Positions 1 to 7,385 of a stretch of DNA of 32,980 bases are shown piece by piece. The position numbers were made by a program, and so were the translations under genes. Source of the DNA: Thermodesulfobacteriota bacterium (GTDB lineage: Bacteria; Desulfobacterota; WTBG01; CAIYCZ01; CAIRTM01); the NCBI GenBank assembly GCA_028282925.1, contig JANQGV010000254.1, positions 1 through 32,980 on the forward strand, read 5' to 3'. The notes under the pieces are model-generated. The model worked only from the letters and a program-made list of their open reading frames with translations. It searched no databases and was not told where the DNA came from. The number at the start of each line of letters is the position of its first letter. The stretch's first letter is position 1.

Positions 1-1162
1 CTGGAGCCTCACGGCCCAGGATCCTTATAACAATATCATTCGAACCACCCTGGAAGCCCTGAGCGCAGTGCTCGGCGGCACCCAGTCGCTGCATACCAAT
101 TCGTTTGACGAGGCAATCGGCCTGCCGACCGACTTTTCGGCCCGCATTGCCCGTAACACCCAGATTATCCTGCAACAGGAGACCCAGATCTGTAACGTAG
201 TCGATCCGCTGGGCGGTTCTTACTATATCGAGTCCCTGACCAACTCCATTATCCAGGAAGCCCGTAAGATCATGCAGGAAGTTGAGGAATTGGGTGGTAT
301 GGCCAAGGCAATCGAGGCCGGTATGCCCAAGATGCGCATCGAGGAAGCAGCCGCCCGCCGCCAAGCCCGTATCGACCAGGGCAAGGATGTTATCGTGGGC
401 GTCAATAAGTACCAGATTGAAGAAGACGCCGAAATCGACGTGCTTGAAGTCGGCAGCGCCGTTCGCGATGAACAGGTTGCACGGCTGAAAGACATCCGCG
501 CCAAACGTAACGATGCCGATGTGCGCAGCGCTCTCGAAGGCATTTCCAACTGTGCCGCACAGGGCGGCAACCTGCTGGATGCATGTCTGCCGGCAGTCCG
601 CGCCCGGGCAACCCTGGGTGAAATTTCCGACGCCATTGAGAAAGTGTTCAACCGCTTTGTGGCTACCACCCAGTGCATTTCCGGTGCCTATGCTTCCGAA
701 TGCGGCGACAGCGAAACCGTTGCCTCCCTGCGTAAACGTACCGATGAGTTTGAACAGCGCGAAGGCCGCCGTCCCCGTATCTTTATTACCAAGATGGGCC
801 AGGACGGACATGACCGCGGTTTCAAGGTTATTGCAACCGCCTATGCCGACTTCGGCTTCGACGTAGACATCAGCCCCATGTTCCAGACCCCGGAAGAGGC
901 TGCCCGCATGGCAATCGAAAACGATGTGCATGTAGTGGGTGTTTCCAGTCTGGCTGCCGGCCATAAAGCGCTGGTACCGGCCCTGGTTGAAGAACTGAAA
1001 AAACAGGGTGCCAAGGACATGAAAATTGTAGTCGGCGGTATTATTCCTCCGGGCGACTATGATTTCCTGACGGGCGCCGGTGCCGATGCTATTTTCGGAC
1101 CAGGAACCCCGGTTACGGTTTCCGCCGACCAGGTGCTGAACCTGCTGGGACAGAGTACGTAA
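1..1162 (+). CDS. Methylmalonyl-CoA mutase, C-terminal part (5' truncated by window)
   Basis: The reading frame is open from base 2 to the TAA at 1160-1162, so the N-terminal part lies outside the window. The enzyme interconverts (R)-methylmalonyl-CoA and succinyl-CoA with adenosylcobalamin. The first visible residues, which include [15 protein letters not shown] and [13 protein letters not shown], match the end of the substrate-binding TIM barrel. A linker follows, then the B12-binding Rossmann domain: the cobalt-ligand motif DGHDRG is encoded at 803-820, with [10 protein letters not shown] and GGIIPPGDY after it. It ends in the cobalamin domain and so resembles the catalytic large subunit or a single-chain mutase. 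The start codon of meaB follows its stop directly, as expected for a mutase and its chaperone. Confidence 0.97.
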   Translation, partial: WSLTAQDPYNNIIRTTLEALSAVLGGTQSLHTNSFDEAIGLPTDFSARIARNTQIILQQETQICNVVDPLGGSYYIESLTNSIIQEARKIMQEVEELGGMAKAIEAGMPKMRIEEAAARRQARIDQGKDVIVGVNKYQIEEDAEIDVLEVGSAVRDEQVARLKDIRAKRNDADVRSALEGISNCAAQGGNLLDACLPAVRARATLGEISDAIEKVFNRFVATTQCISGAYASECGDSETVASLRKRTDEFEQREGRRPRIFITKMGQDGHDRGFKVIATAYADFGFDVDISPMFQTPEEAARMAIENDVHVVGVSSLAAGHKALVPALVEELKKQGAKDMKIVVGGIIPPGDYDFLTGAGADAIFGPGTPVTVSADQVLNLLGQST

Positions 1163-2146
1163 ATGAACAGTAATCCCGACTATTATGTCCAGGGAGTTCT
1201 TGCCCGGGACAGACGGATTCTCGCCAAAACAATTACCTTAATAGAAAGCTCGCTGCCGGCTCACCAGGAGCTGGCGCGGGCTATTCTCGATCAGCTTATG
1301 CCCGCAACCGGTAACGCCGTTCGGCTTGGTGTTACCGGTGTGCCCGGCGCCGGTAAAAGCACTTTCATTGAAAGTTTGGGGCTTCATCTTGTAAAAAATG
1401 ACTACAACGTGGCGGTGCTGGCCGTCGACCCAAGCAGTTCCCGCAGCGGCGGAAGTGTTCTGGCCGATAAAACCCGCATGGAACGTTTGTCGGCCGCTCC
1501 AAAGGCCTATATCCGGCCGTCGCCTTCGGGCGGAACCCTCGGCGGGGTGGCCCGTAAAACCCGGGAGACTATGCTGGTGTGCGAATCCGCCGGCTTTGAT
1601 GCCGTTGTTATTGAAACAGTCGGGGTCGGGCAGTCCGAAACCACGGTTGCCTCGATGGTCGATTTTTTCCTCGTGCTGATGATTCCAGGTGCCGGTGATG
1701 AAATCCAGGGCATTAAAAAGGGCATTCTTGAACTGGCCGATGGTGTTGTGGTCAATAAGGCCGACGGCGACAATATGGTCAGGGCCCGGCGTGCACAGCA
1801 GGACTATGCAAACGCCCTTCATCTGCTGCGCCCGGCAACCCTCACCTGGACCGTTCCGGTGCTGATGTGCAGCGCCCTTGAGATGAGCGGTATTGATGCG
1901 GTGTGGGAATCGGTCCTGGACTTTCATAAAAAAATGAAATCAACCGGCGAGCTTGATGAGAAACGCCGCGAACAGGCCCTGGACTGGATGTGGACCCTGG
2001 TCGACGAGGGGCTCAAAGAGCGTTTTCAAGCCAACAGTGATGTTAAAAAATTGCTTCCCTCTATTACCCGCGAGGTTGGGCATGGTACCGCCTCACCAAC
2101 AGCTGCCGCTAATCAACTGCTTGCATGCCTTGACAAAAATAAATAG
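1163..2146 (+). CDS. meaB: MeaB/ArgK-type GTPase, methylmalonyl-CoA mutase chaperone
   Basis: This 327-residue G3E-family P-loop GTPase guards methylmalonyl-CoA mutase during cofactor loading and reactivation. Visible motifs are the Walker A GVPGAGKST (residues about 59-67), the MeaB signature DPSSSRSGGSVLADKTRM, ETVGVGQSE, and the base-recognition motif NKADGD. The length is normal for the family. The ATG at 1163 follows the mutase stop codon without a gap, so the two are almost certainly translated from one message. The older name ArgK (arginine transport kinase) is not supported by this context. A family A repeat begins one base after the stop. Confidence 0.96.
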   Translation: MNSNPDYYVQGVLARDRRILAKTITLIESSLPAHQELARAILDQLMPATGNAVRLGVTGVPGAGKSTFIESLGLHLVKNDYNVAVLAVDPSSSRSGGSVLADKTRMERLSAAPKAYIRPSPSGGTLGGVARKTRETMLVCESAGFDAVVIETVGVGQSETTVASMVDFFLVLMIPGAGDEIQGIKKGILELADGVVVNKADGDNMVRARRAQQDYANALHLLRPATLTWTVPVLMCSALEMSGIDAVWESVLDFHKKMKSTGELDEKRREQALDWMWTLVDEGLKERFQANSDVKKLLPSITREVGHGTASPTAAANQLLACLDKNK

Positions 2147-2244
2147 GAGTCTGGAGGAAAACACTCATCTTCGGCGTTGTGCGGGTTTCTCGTCACTCCT
2201 CACAATACCGCACGCCTTGAATCTGGACATTTTCCCCCAGCCTC
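2147..2244. repeat. Family A palindromic intergenic repeat, short variant
   Basis: A 98-bp element starts immediately after the meaB stop. Its ends form an imperfect inverted repeat, GAGTCTGGAGGAAAA against TTTTCCCCCAGCCTC. The interior shares GGCGTTGTGCG, TCGTCA and CGCACGCCTTG with the other three copies (4672, 17431, 22122). It lacks a 27-base block present in the 4672 copy, which there lies between two TCA triplets. It may fold as the mRNA 3' end. Confidence 0.8.
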
Positions 2245-2587
2245 TCAGGTGATTGAGTTTTTTAAAGCCTCATCACTATCCCCTTAATCTCCATTGAAAC
2301 CCCACGTTACATTCATTATCTGCACGCCATCGTTTTTGCAGAGAAACTCTTCACATGTAGCTTAGATGTATATACCGCTTGTTTGGCCAAATAATAACTG
2401 ATTAAACTATTTGCATGCTAAATAAAAGTATAATTATAGAAAATAAAAATACTTGACAATAAAAAGGTAAAACCATAGTTTCAAGTTGAATTTATGCAAT
2501 ATGTTGTTTCCTGTGTCTATTATGAGCTATATTTAATATAGACGGGGTAAAAAATATAACCTAAACATTTCAATAAGGGGGTTGCGT
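2245..2587. other. AT-rich intergenic region upstream of the acyl-CoA ligase
   Basis: No gene is visible here. The stretch is much more AT-rich than the flanking coding DNA. It holds a candidate promoter at 2453-2481 and a short inverted repeat, GTCTAT (2515-2520) with ATAGAC (2538-2543), that could be an operator. A strong Shine-Dalgarno AAGGGGG stands six or seven bases before the ATG at 2588. Confidence 0.6.
2453..2481 (+). promoter_or_regulatory. Candidate sigma-70 promoter for acyl-CoA ligase
   Basis: A perfect -35 TTGACA (2453-2458) is followed after 17 bases by TAGTTT (2476-2481), a fair -10. It lies about 105 bases before the ligase start in AT-rich DNA. The -10 is weak, so this is only probable. 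Confidence 0.45.
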
Positions 2588-4180
2588 ATGGACCTTATAG
2601 GCACTAAAAACGTTCGTGATGTTATAGAGCTTAAGGCACAGCAGTTCGCGGATAAAGAATGCATTGTTTTTGAGGATCGCGACGGCAATGTTATCCGCTA
2701 TACGTATGCAGAACTGAACGAAATGGTCAACAGGTATGCCACTATTCTGCTCGACAAAGGTATTAAAAAGGGCGACAAGGTAACGGTCCATTTGCTCAAC
2801 TCTCCTGAATATCTTTTCTCCTGGTTTGCGCTGGCAAAGATCGGTGCGGTGATGATACCAACCAATGTACTGGCCGGGGCGTTTGAGCTTGAGTACTACC
2901 TGCAGTTTTCAGAATCGGTTGCAATCATCACCGAGCCGAACTTTATGGAGATGTTTACCGGGCTGCTTGAGAAGTGTCCGGAAGTTAAAAATATATTCCT
3001 GACCCGCACCTCACCGCGTTATCCAAGCCAGGCCCTTTATCCCGATGCAATCGTCATGGCCGATTTGCTGCGCGATGCCGCAACCGAGGTACCCGCCGTA
3101 GAGATTCACAACGAAGACGACCTGATGTGGCTGTTTACCTCCGGCACTACATCACGCCCCAAAGCGGTGCAGTTGACCCATGCCAATGCAGTGTTCACCG
3201 GCATATTCGGCGCGCAGTGGTGGAAAGTCATCCCGGAAGACCGGCATTTCATCGTATTGCCGCTGTTTCATGTGAACGGACAGTTTATCTCGGTCATGCC
3301 CACCCTTACGGCCGGTGCCACACTTATCATGGCTGAAGTGTTCAGCGCATCAAAATACATGGACCAAGTCCGGCGGCATTGTGCCACCACCACCAGCCTT
3401 GTGGCCGCCACGCTGAAGATGATTCTCAATCAGCCGCCTGAAGATCTCGACGGGCAGAACGGGCTGAGGCTGGTGATGTACGCCATAGCCATTCCCGAGG
3501 AAAAGTGGGTCGAGTTTGAAACCCGCTTTAATACCCGCCTGTGCGACCTCTGGGGAATGACCGAAACCCTGGGCGCAACCACGATCAATCCGGTTGACGG
3601 CGTGCTGAAACGTAACTGTATCGGCATGCCCCGGGCTGAAAACGCCATAAAAGTGGTTGATGATAAAGGTGTCGAGCTTCCGCCCGGTGAGGTTGGTGAG
3701 ATTGTGGTGCAGGGCGTTCCGGGCCGGACCCTTATGAAGGGGTACTATAACAACCCCGAAGCAACGGCCGACACCATCCGTGATGGGTGGCTGCATACCG
3801 GCGACAATGCTTTTATGGACGAAGACGGTTATTTCCATTTTGTAGACCGTAAGAAGGACATGATAAAGAGGTCGGGGGAAAACGTTGCGGCCAGCGAGGT
3901 GGAGTATGTTATCAGCCTGCACCCCAAGGTGAAAGAGGTTGCCGTTATCGGGGTTCCGGACCCCATACGGGACGAGGCGGTCATGGCCCTGATTATTCTC
4001 CAGCCGGGAGAGTCCTGCGCCGAGCAGGAGATTATAGACTGGTGCGCCGAAAAACTGGCCAAATTCAAAGTGCCCGGTTTTGTTAAATTCAAAGACGATT
4101 TCCCGCGCACCTCGATCGGTAAGGTGCAGAAAAATATCCTCAAGAAGGAAGAGGTTGAAATGATGGAATCATCCAATTAG
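2588..4180 (+). CDS. AMP-forming acyl-CoA synthetase, CaiC-like
   Basis: A 530-residue ANL-superfamily ligase that activates a carboxylic acid as acyl-AMP and transfers it to CoA. The P-loop is FTSGTTSRPKAVQLTH; the S-R in place of the usual T-G resembles, from memory, crotonobetaine/carnitine-CoA ligase CaiC. Other core motifs are GMTET, the hinge stretch GWLHTGDNAF with DRKKDMIKRSGENV, and the catalytic C-terminal lysine in PRTSIGKVQKN. The ATG at 2588 is chosen over the TTG at 2582 because AAGGGGG lies at proper spacing. It is followed within 65 bases by a GYD-domain gene. The substrate cannot be read from sequence; a short-chain or carnitine-like acid feeding the methylmalonyl-CoA route is a guess. 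Confidence 0.92.
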   Translation: MDLIGTKNVRDVIELKAQQFADKECIVFEDRDGNVIRYTYAELNEMVNRYATILLDKGIKKGDKVTVHLLNSPEYLFSWFALAKIGAVMIPTNVLAGAFELEYYLQFSESVAIITEPNFMEMFTGLLEKCPEVKNIFLTRTSPRYPSQALYPDAIVMADLLRDAATEVPAVEIHNEDDLMWLFTSGTTSRPKAVQLTHANAVFTGIFGAQWWKVIPEDRHFIVLPLFHVNGQFISVMPTLTAGATLIMAEVFSASKYMDQVRRHCATTTSLVAATLKMILNQPPEDLDGQNGLRLVMYAIAIPEEKWVEFETRFNTRLCDLWGMTETLGATTINPVDGVLKRNCIGMPRAENAIKVVDDKGVELPPGEVGEIVVQGVPGRTLMKGYYNNPEATADTIRDGWLHTGDNAFMDEDGYFHFVDRKKDMIKRSGENVAASEVEYVISLHPKVKEVAVIGVPDPIRDEAVMALIILQPGESCAEQEIIDWCAEKLAKFKVPGFVKFKDDFPRTSIGKVQKNILKKEEVEMMESSN

Positions 4181-4200
4181 CAAAAAGTGGGGAGCAGCCC

Positions 4201-4230
4201 ATGAAAATGCACGTACAGTATACATCATAG
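4201..4230 (+). CDS. Possible nine-codon minicistron before the GYD gene
   Basis: Between the ligase stop and the GYD gene there is a complete nine-codon frame, MKMHVQYTS then TAG, with GGGGAG six bases before its ATG. Its stop lies just before the GAGGAGGG ribosome site of the GYD gene, so it could couple translation. Frames of this size occur by chance. Confidence 0.2.
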   Translation: MKMHVQYTS

Positions 4231-4244
4231 AGAGGAGGGTCAGT

Positions 4245-4535
4245 ATGCCGGTTTATATCACACTTTGGAAATACACACGCGACGGCCTCATGGATATCAA
4301 GAACACAGCTTCACGGTTTGAAGCCGTCAAAAAGATTATCGAAAACAATGGAGGAAAGCTGTTACAGATTTACGGGCTTGTCGGGGAATATGATGTTATA
4401 ACCGTGATTCAGATGCCCAATAAAAGCGCAATGGCATCTACCATTTTGAAGATTTGTGCTTCGGGCAGAATTACTGCGCAAACGATGTCCGGAATACCGA
4501 TTGAAGAGTTTTTAAATCTTACCAAAGAGGTATAA
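4245..4535 (+). CDS. GYD domain protein
   Basis: A 96-residue protein matching the small ferredoxin-like-fold GYD family. The sequence shows the typical N-terminal beta strand (VYITLWKYTRDGL), a helix with AVKKIIENNGGKL, and the family's eponymous region as GEYDVITVIQMP (residues about 47-58). The family has no firmly known biochemical role; structurally it resembles ligand-sensing ACT/RAM-like domains. The start has a very good Shine-Dalgarno (GAGGAGGG). It sits 64 bases after the acyl-CoA ligase and before a terminator, so the two probably form an operon and the protein may sense or assist that pathway (inference). Confidence 0.82.
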   Translation: MPVYITLWKYTRDGLMDIKNTASRFEAVKKIIENNGGKLLQIYGLVGEYDVITVIQMPNKSAMASTILKICASGRITAQTMSGIPIEEFLNLTKEV

Positions 4536-4627
4536 AGCACAGGCAGCAATGTTTTGATACGGACTGCTCCCGTATGTATATTTTGAACGATGCGTGGTAA
4601 AAACGGTGCTTGACCGCCAGTCGACAT

Positions 4628-4665
4628 AAAAAGCCCCCTGTTGATATTTCAGCAGGGGGCTTTTT
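4628..4665 (+). terminator. Rho-independent terminator after the ligase/GYD operon
   Basis: A long stem with A-run on the left and T-run on the right: AAGCCCCCTG at 4631-4640 pairs with CAGGGGGCTT, the stem continues inward through TTGA/TCAG with one wobble around a TATT loop, and ends in TTTTT. The flanking A and T runs allow it to work in both directions. Confidence 0.9.
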
Positions 4666-4671
4666 ACCATC

Positions 4672-4796
4672 AGGCTGCTCAGAAACGCTCATCTGCGGCG
4701 TTGTGCGTATCGTTCGTCATTGCAGCGTACAACCAAGTACGCCTCACTCCTTACGATATCGCACGCCTTGTGCATCTGAACATTTCTGAGCAGCCT
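4672..4796. repeat. Family A palindromic intergenic repeat, full-length copy
   Basis: A 125-bp element with perfect 14-base terminal inverted repeats, AGGCTGCTCAGAAA (4672-4685) and TTTCTGAGCAGCCT (4783-4796). Inside it GCGTAC and GTACGC form a smaller stem, and GGCGTTGTGCG faces CGCACGCC. The whole unit can fold into one long imperfect hairpin. It lies just after a terminator and holds no gene. Confidence 0.88.
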
Positions 4797-4988
4797 TTTT
4801 AGGCGGTTTTTATTCTTTCAGCGTGTATGTATCTAATGATATCGCTAAAAATACTTGATATTTTTTGCCCTCCATACTAGAGTCATCTCTTAGACTAAAA
4901 CAGGTTTTGTAAGAAAAAGGTCATTGGATACGTACATAATAATGGTGCGTACGGTAAAGTACGCAATAACCGTAGGAGGGTAGAGGCC
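4797..4988. promoter_or_regulatory. Upstream region of mdh: weak promoter and leader hairpin
   Basis: TTGATA at 4855-4860 could be a -35, but no good -10 is seen at 17 bases (TAGAGT), so the promoter is weak or activator-dependent. In the presumed leader GCGTAC (4947-4952) and GTACGC (4959-4964) form a six-base stem with a six-base loop, a few bases before the Shine-Dalgarno TAGGAGGG. The same stem sequence occurs inside family A repeats. A role in translation control is possible but unproven. Confidence 0.35.
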
Positions 4989-5915
4989 ATGCGCAGTAAA
5001 GTTTCCGTTATAGGAGCAGGTAACGTGGGCGCCACCTGTGCGTTCAGAATTGCCGAACAGGGTTATGCAGATGTTGTTATGCTGGACATACTGGAAGGTG
5101 TTCCGCAGGGAAAGGCGCTTGACATGCTGCAAGCAGCCCCCATTATCGATACGGATGCGCTTATTACCGGTACAAACGATTATGCCGACACGGCCGGTTC
5201 CGAAATAGTGGTTATAACATCGGGTATGCCCCGCAAACCGGGTATGAGCCGTGACGACCTGGTGAAAGTCAATGCCGATATCGTTAAGCAGGTAACCGAG
5301 AATGTCGTGAAGCACTCCCCCGACTGTATCATCATCCTGGTTTCCAATCCGCTGGACGCAATGGTGCAGATGGCGCTGCATGTCAGCGGGTTCCCCCGGT
5401 CCCGCGTTTTAGGACAGTCGGGTGTGCTGGACAGCGCGCGCTTCCGTACCTTTCTGGCGCAGGAACTGAATGTGTCGGTTGAGGATGTGTTTGCCTGTGT
5501 GCTGGGCGGACATGGCGATACCATGGTTCCGGTTCCCCGCCTCAGCACAATCGGCGGTGTGCCGATTACCGACCTGCTTTCACAGGAAAGAATCGACGCC
5601 ATTGTGGAGCGAACGGTCAAGGGCGGGGCTGAGATTGTGGCACTCCTTAAAACCGGCAGTGCATACTACGCACCCGGCACGGCCGCTGCACAAATGGTTG
5701 ACGCGATCCTGCTCGACCGCAAAAAAATTCTTCCGACCGCTACACGGCTTGAGGGCGAATACGGCATCAACAATATCGTCGTCGGCGTGCCTGCCAAGCT
5801 TGGCAAGGCCGGTATCGAGCAGGTTATGGAAATACAGTTGACATCTGAAGAATCTGCGTCCCTGAAAAAATCGGCCGATGCGGTGCAGGCGCTCAACACC
5901 GTAATGGGAATCTAA
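4989..5915 (+). CDS. mdh: Malate dehydrogenase (LDH-like type)
   Basis: A 308-residue NAD-dependent dehydrogenase that oxidises malate to oxaloacetate, the last step of this window's pathway. The nucleotide fold shows GAGNVGA (residues 9-15) with the NAD-ribose acidic residue Asp33. The substrate loop carries two arginines, MPRKPGMSR (Arg82, Arg88); an Arg at the first position marks malate rather than lactate specificity. GVLDSARFR supplies the third arginine (Arg151) and GGHGDTMVP the catalytic His175. Length is normal. A strong TAGGAGGG precedes the ATG. Fumarase alpha begins about 50 bases downstream, consistent with one transcript. Confidence 0.96.
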   Translation: MRSKVSVIGAGNVGATCAFRIAEQGYADVVMLDILEGVPQGKALDMLQAAPIIDTDALITGTNDYADTAGSEIVVITSGMPRKPGMSRDDLVKVNADIVKQVTENVVKHSPDCIIILVSNPLDAMVQMALHVSGFPRSRVLGQSGVLDSARFRTFLAQELNVSVEDVFACVLGGHGDTMVPVPRLSTIGGVPITDLLSQERIDAIVERTVKGGAEIVALLKTGSAYYAPGTAAAQMVDAILLDRKKILPTATRLEGEYGINNIVVGVPAKLGKAGIEQVMEIQLTSEESASLKKSADAVQALNTVMGI

Positions 5916-5965
5916 AAACGAACCTGGTCACCGTACCAGCGTGCTCATTTTTTGGAGTGCTTTGT

Positions 5966-6811
5966 ATGAAAGAAATTCAGGCCGAAGAGATAACAAAAAC
6001 CGTTGCCCGGCTTTGTGAAGACGCCTGCCTGTACCTTGAGGAAGACGTGCTTGCGGTTCTAAAGCGGTCCCGCGAGCAGGAAGAATCGGAGGTCGCCCGT
6101 CATATACTGGACCAGATTCTTGAAAATGCCAGAATTGCCGCAGATGAGGGTATTCCGCTCTGCCAGGACTGCGGCGCTACGGTTGTTTTTGCGGACCTGG
6201 GACAGGATGTTCACATTACCGGCGGCGATTTCAACGAAGCCATCAGCCAGGGTGTCCGGCAGGGGTATGATGAGGGGTATCTGAGGAAATCAATGGTCGG
6301 TAAGCCGTTTTCTCAGCGGGTTAACACCAAGGACAATACTCCCCCGATTATTCATGCCCGGATCGTTCCCGGCGACCAGTTAAAAATAATAATCGCTCCC
6401 AAAGGCGGCGGCAGTGAAAATATGAGTAAATTCACCGTGCTGAAACCGGCACAGGGCCGACAGGCTGTTGTCGATTTTGTGGTGCAGGCAGTGGAGGATG
6501 CCGGCGGTAACCCCTGTCCGCCGTTGATCGTGGGAGTCGGTATCGGCGGCACCGCGGAAAAAGCAATGGGGCTTGCCAAGCGATCATTGATCAGGGAGGT
6601 CGGTCAAGCCAGCCCTGACCAGGAAGTTGCCGAACTCGAAGCGGAACTCTTGAAGCGTATTAATGCCCTGGGAATCGGTCCCCAGGGATTCGGGGGCAGG
6701 ACCACCGCCCTGGCGGTTCATGTAGAAACGTTTCCGAGTCATATCGCAAGCCTTCCTGTTGCGGTCAATATACAGTGTCACAGCGCCCGGCATAAAGAGG
6801 CGGTACTTTAA
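5966..6811 (+). CDS. Class I fumarate hydratase, alpha subunit
   Basis: A 281-residue N-terminal-type subunit of the oxygen-sensitive [4Fe-4S] fumarase, interconverting fumarate and malate. Probable cluster cysteines are visible in PLCQDCG (residue 66), NPCPP and QCHSARH near the end, with GGGSENMSK and VGVGIGGTAEKA in between. The family motif is usually CQDTG; here it is CQDCG. The ATG at 5966 is preferred over a GTG at 5957 because GGAG stands eight bases before it. The partner beta subunit is not adjacent: it lies at 11804-12382, beyond the SDH and Rieske/cytochrome b genes. A terminator follows at 6831. Confidence 0.94.
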   Translation: MKEIQAEEITKTVARLCEDACLYLEEDVLAVLKRSREQEESEVARHILDQILENARIAADEGIPLCQDCGATVVFADLGQDVHITGGDFNEAISQGVRQGYDEGYLRKSMVGKPFSQRVNTKDNTPPIIHARIVPGDQLKIIIAPKGGGSENMSKFTVLKPAQGRQAVVDFVVQAVEDAGGNPCPPLIVGVGIGGTAEKAMGLAKRSLIREVGQASPDQEVAELEAELLKRINALGIGPQGFGGRTTALAVHVETFPSHIASLPVAVNIQCHSARHKEAVL

Positions 6812-6830
6812 AAAGAGGTACTGTAAGGCT

Positions 6831-6873
6831 ACAGTCGAAACAGCTTCCGGCAGACACTGTTTCGGCTGTTTTT
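6831..6873 (+). terminator. Rho-independent terminator after fumarase alpha
   Basis: ACAGTCGAAACAG (6831-6843) pairs, with one mismatch, with CTGTTTCGGCTGT (6857-6869) and is followed by a T-run to 6873. It separates mdh-fumarase alpha from the SDH operon, or attenuates read-through. Confidence 0.85.
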
Positions 6874-6905
6874 ATCTGATGTAGTTTTTTTTGTTTTATA
6901 GATCT

Positions 6906-6933
6906 TTGCCGGATATGCCTGCAAGTGTATAAT
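6906..6933 (+). promoter_or_regulatory. Candidate sigma-70 promoter for the SDH operon
   Basis: TTGCCG (6906-6911) and a perfect TATAAT (6928-6933) are spaced by 16 bases, directly after the terminator at 6831-6873. Transcription would begin near 6940, giving a leader of about 85 bases before sdhC. Confidence 0.55.
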
Positions 6934-7023
6934 AGCTTGCAAAAATCAACAATTGGTGTAAAATTCGGGTTATTTGTATTTCCCTATAATTATTTTTCCA
7001 TAAAATATCTGGAGGGCTCGGAC

Positions 7024-7332
7024 ATGTTTGTGTGGGTATTTCACCGGATAAGCGGTTTGATTCTTATCTTTGGTATCGGTTTTAAGATGTACAGCGGTTT
7101 CGGGGTTGCAGGAGCGCTCGGCGAGGACATTATTCCTTACTGGACCCAGCTTCACAGCAATCTTGCCATAGACCTGGTTGTTATCCTGCTGTTCATCTAT
7201 CACAGCCTCTACGGGCTGCGGACATGTCTGGTCGACCTGGGCATTAAGAAAGAAAAACAGTTGTTCTGGGGACTGTCGGCCCTGGGGCTTGTTATCTACG
7301 CATTTGTTTGTTTTCAATGGTTGTTCGACTAA
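7024..7332 (+). CDS. sdhC: Succinate dehydrogenase cytochrome b subunit (SdhC-like)
   Basis: A 102-residue inner-membrane protein with three hydrophobic segments (about residues 1-22, 45-67, 80-99). The start of helix 1 carries HRISG, the quinone-site Ser/Arg motif of SdhC, and helix 2 ends in HSLYGLR, matching the heme-ligand histidine motif H-x-x-x-G-x-R (His60). The ATG at 7024 has CTGGAGGG before it; the longer upstream frame has no ribosome site. It anchors the SdhAB dimer and passes electrons to quinone. Only one anchor gene is present: 53 bases separate it from sdhA, so no SdhD-like partner is encoded here. Confidence 0.85.
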   Translation: MFVWVFHRISGLILIFGIGFKMYSGFGVAGALGEDIIPYWTQLHSNLAIDLVVILLFIYHSLYGLRTCLVDLGIKKEKQLFWGLSALGLVIYAFVCFQWLFD

Positions 7333-7385
7333 ATACAAGCGTTATGCGCAATGGATAAAACTGTTGACGAAATGCAGAGGACTAC

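Noticed and set aside
6925-7023. Upstream extension of the SdhC frame
   Set aside because: The extra 33 residues have no similarity to SdhC, begin without a ribosome site and overlap the proposed promoter; the ATG at 7024 has CTGGAGGG.
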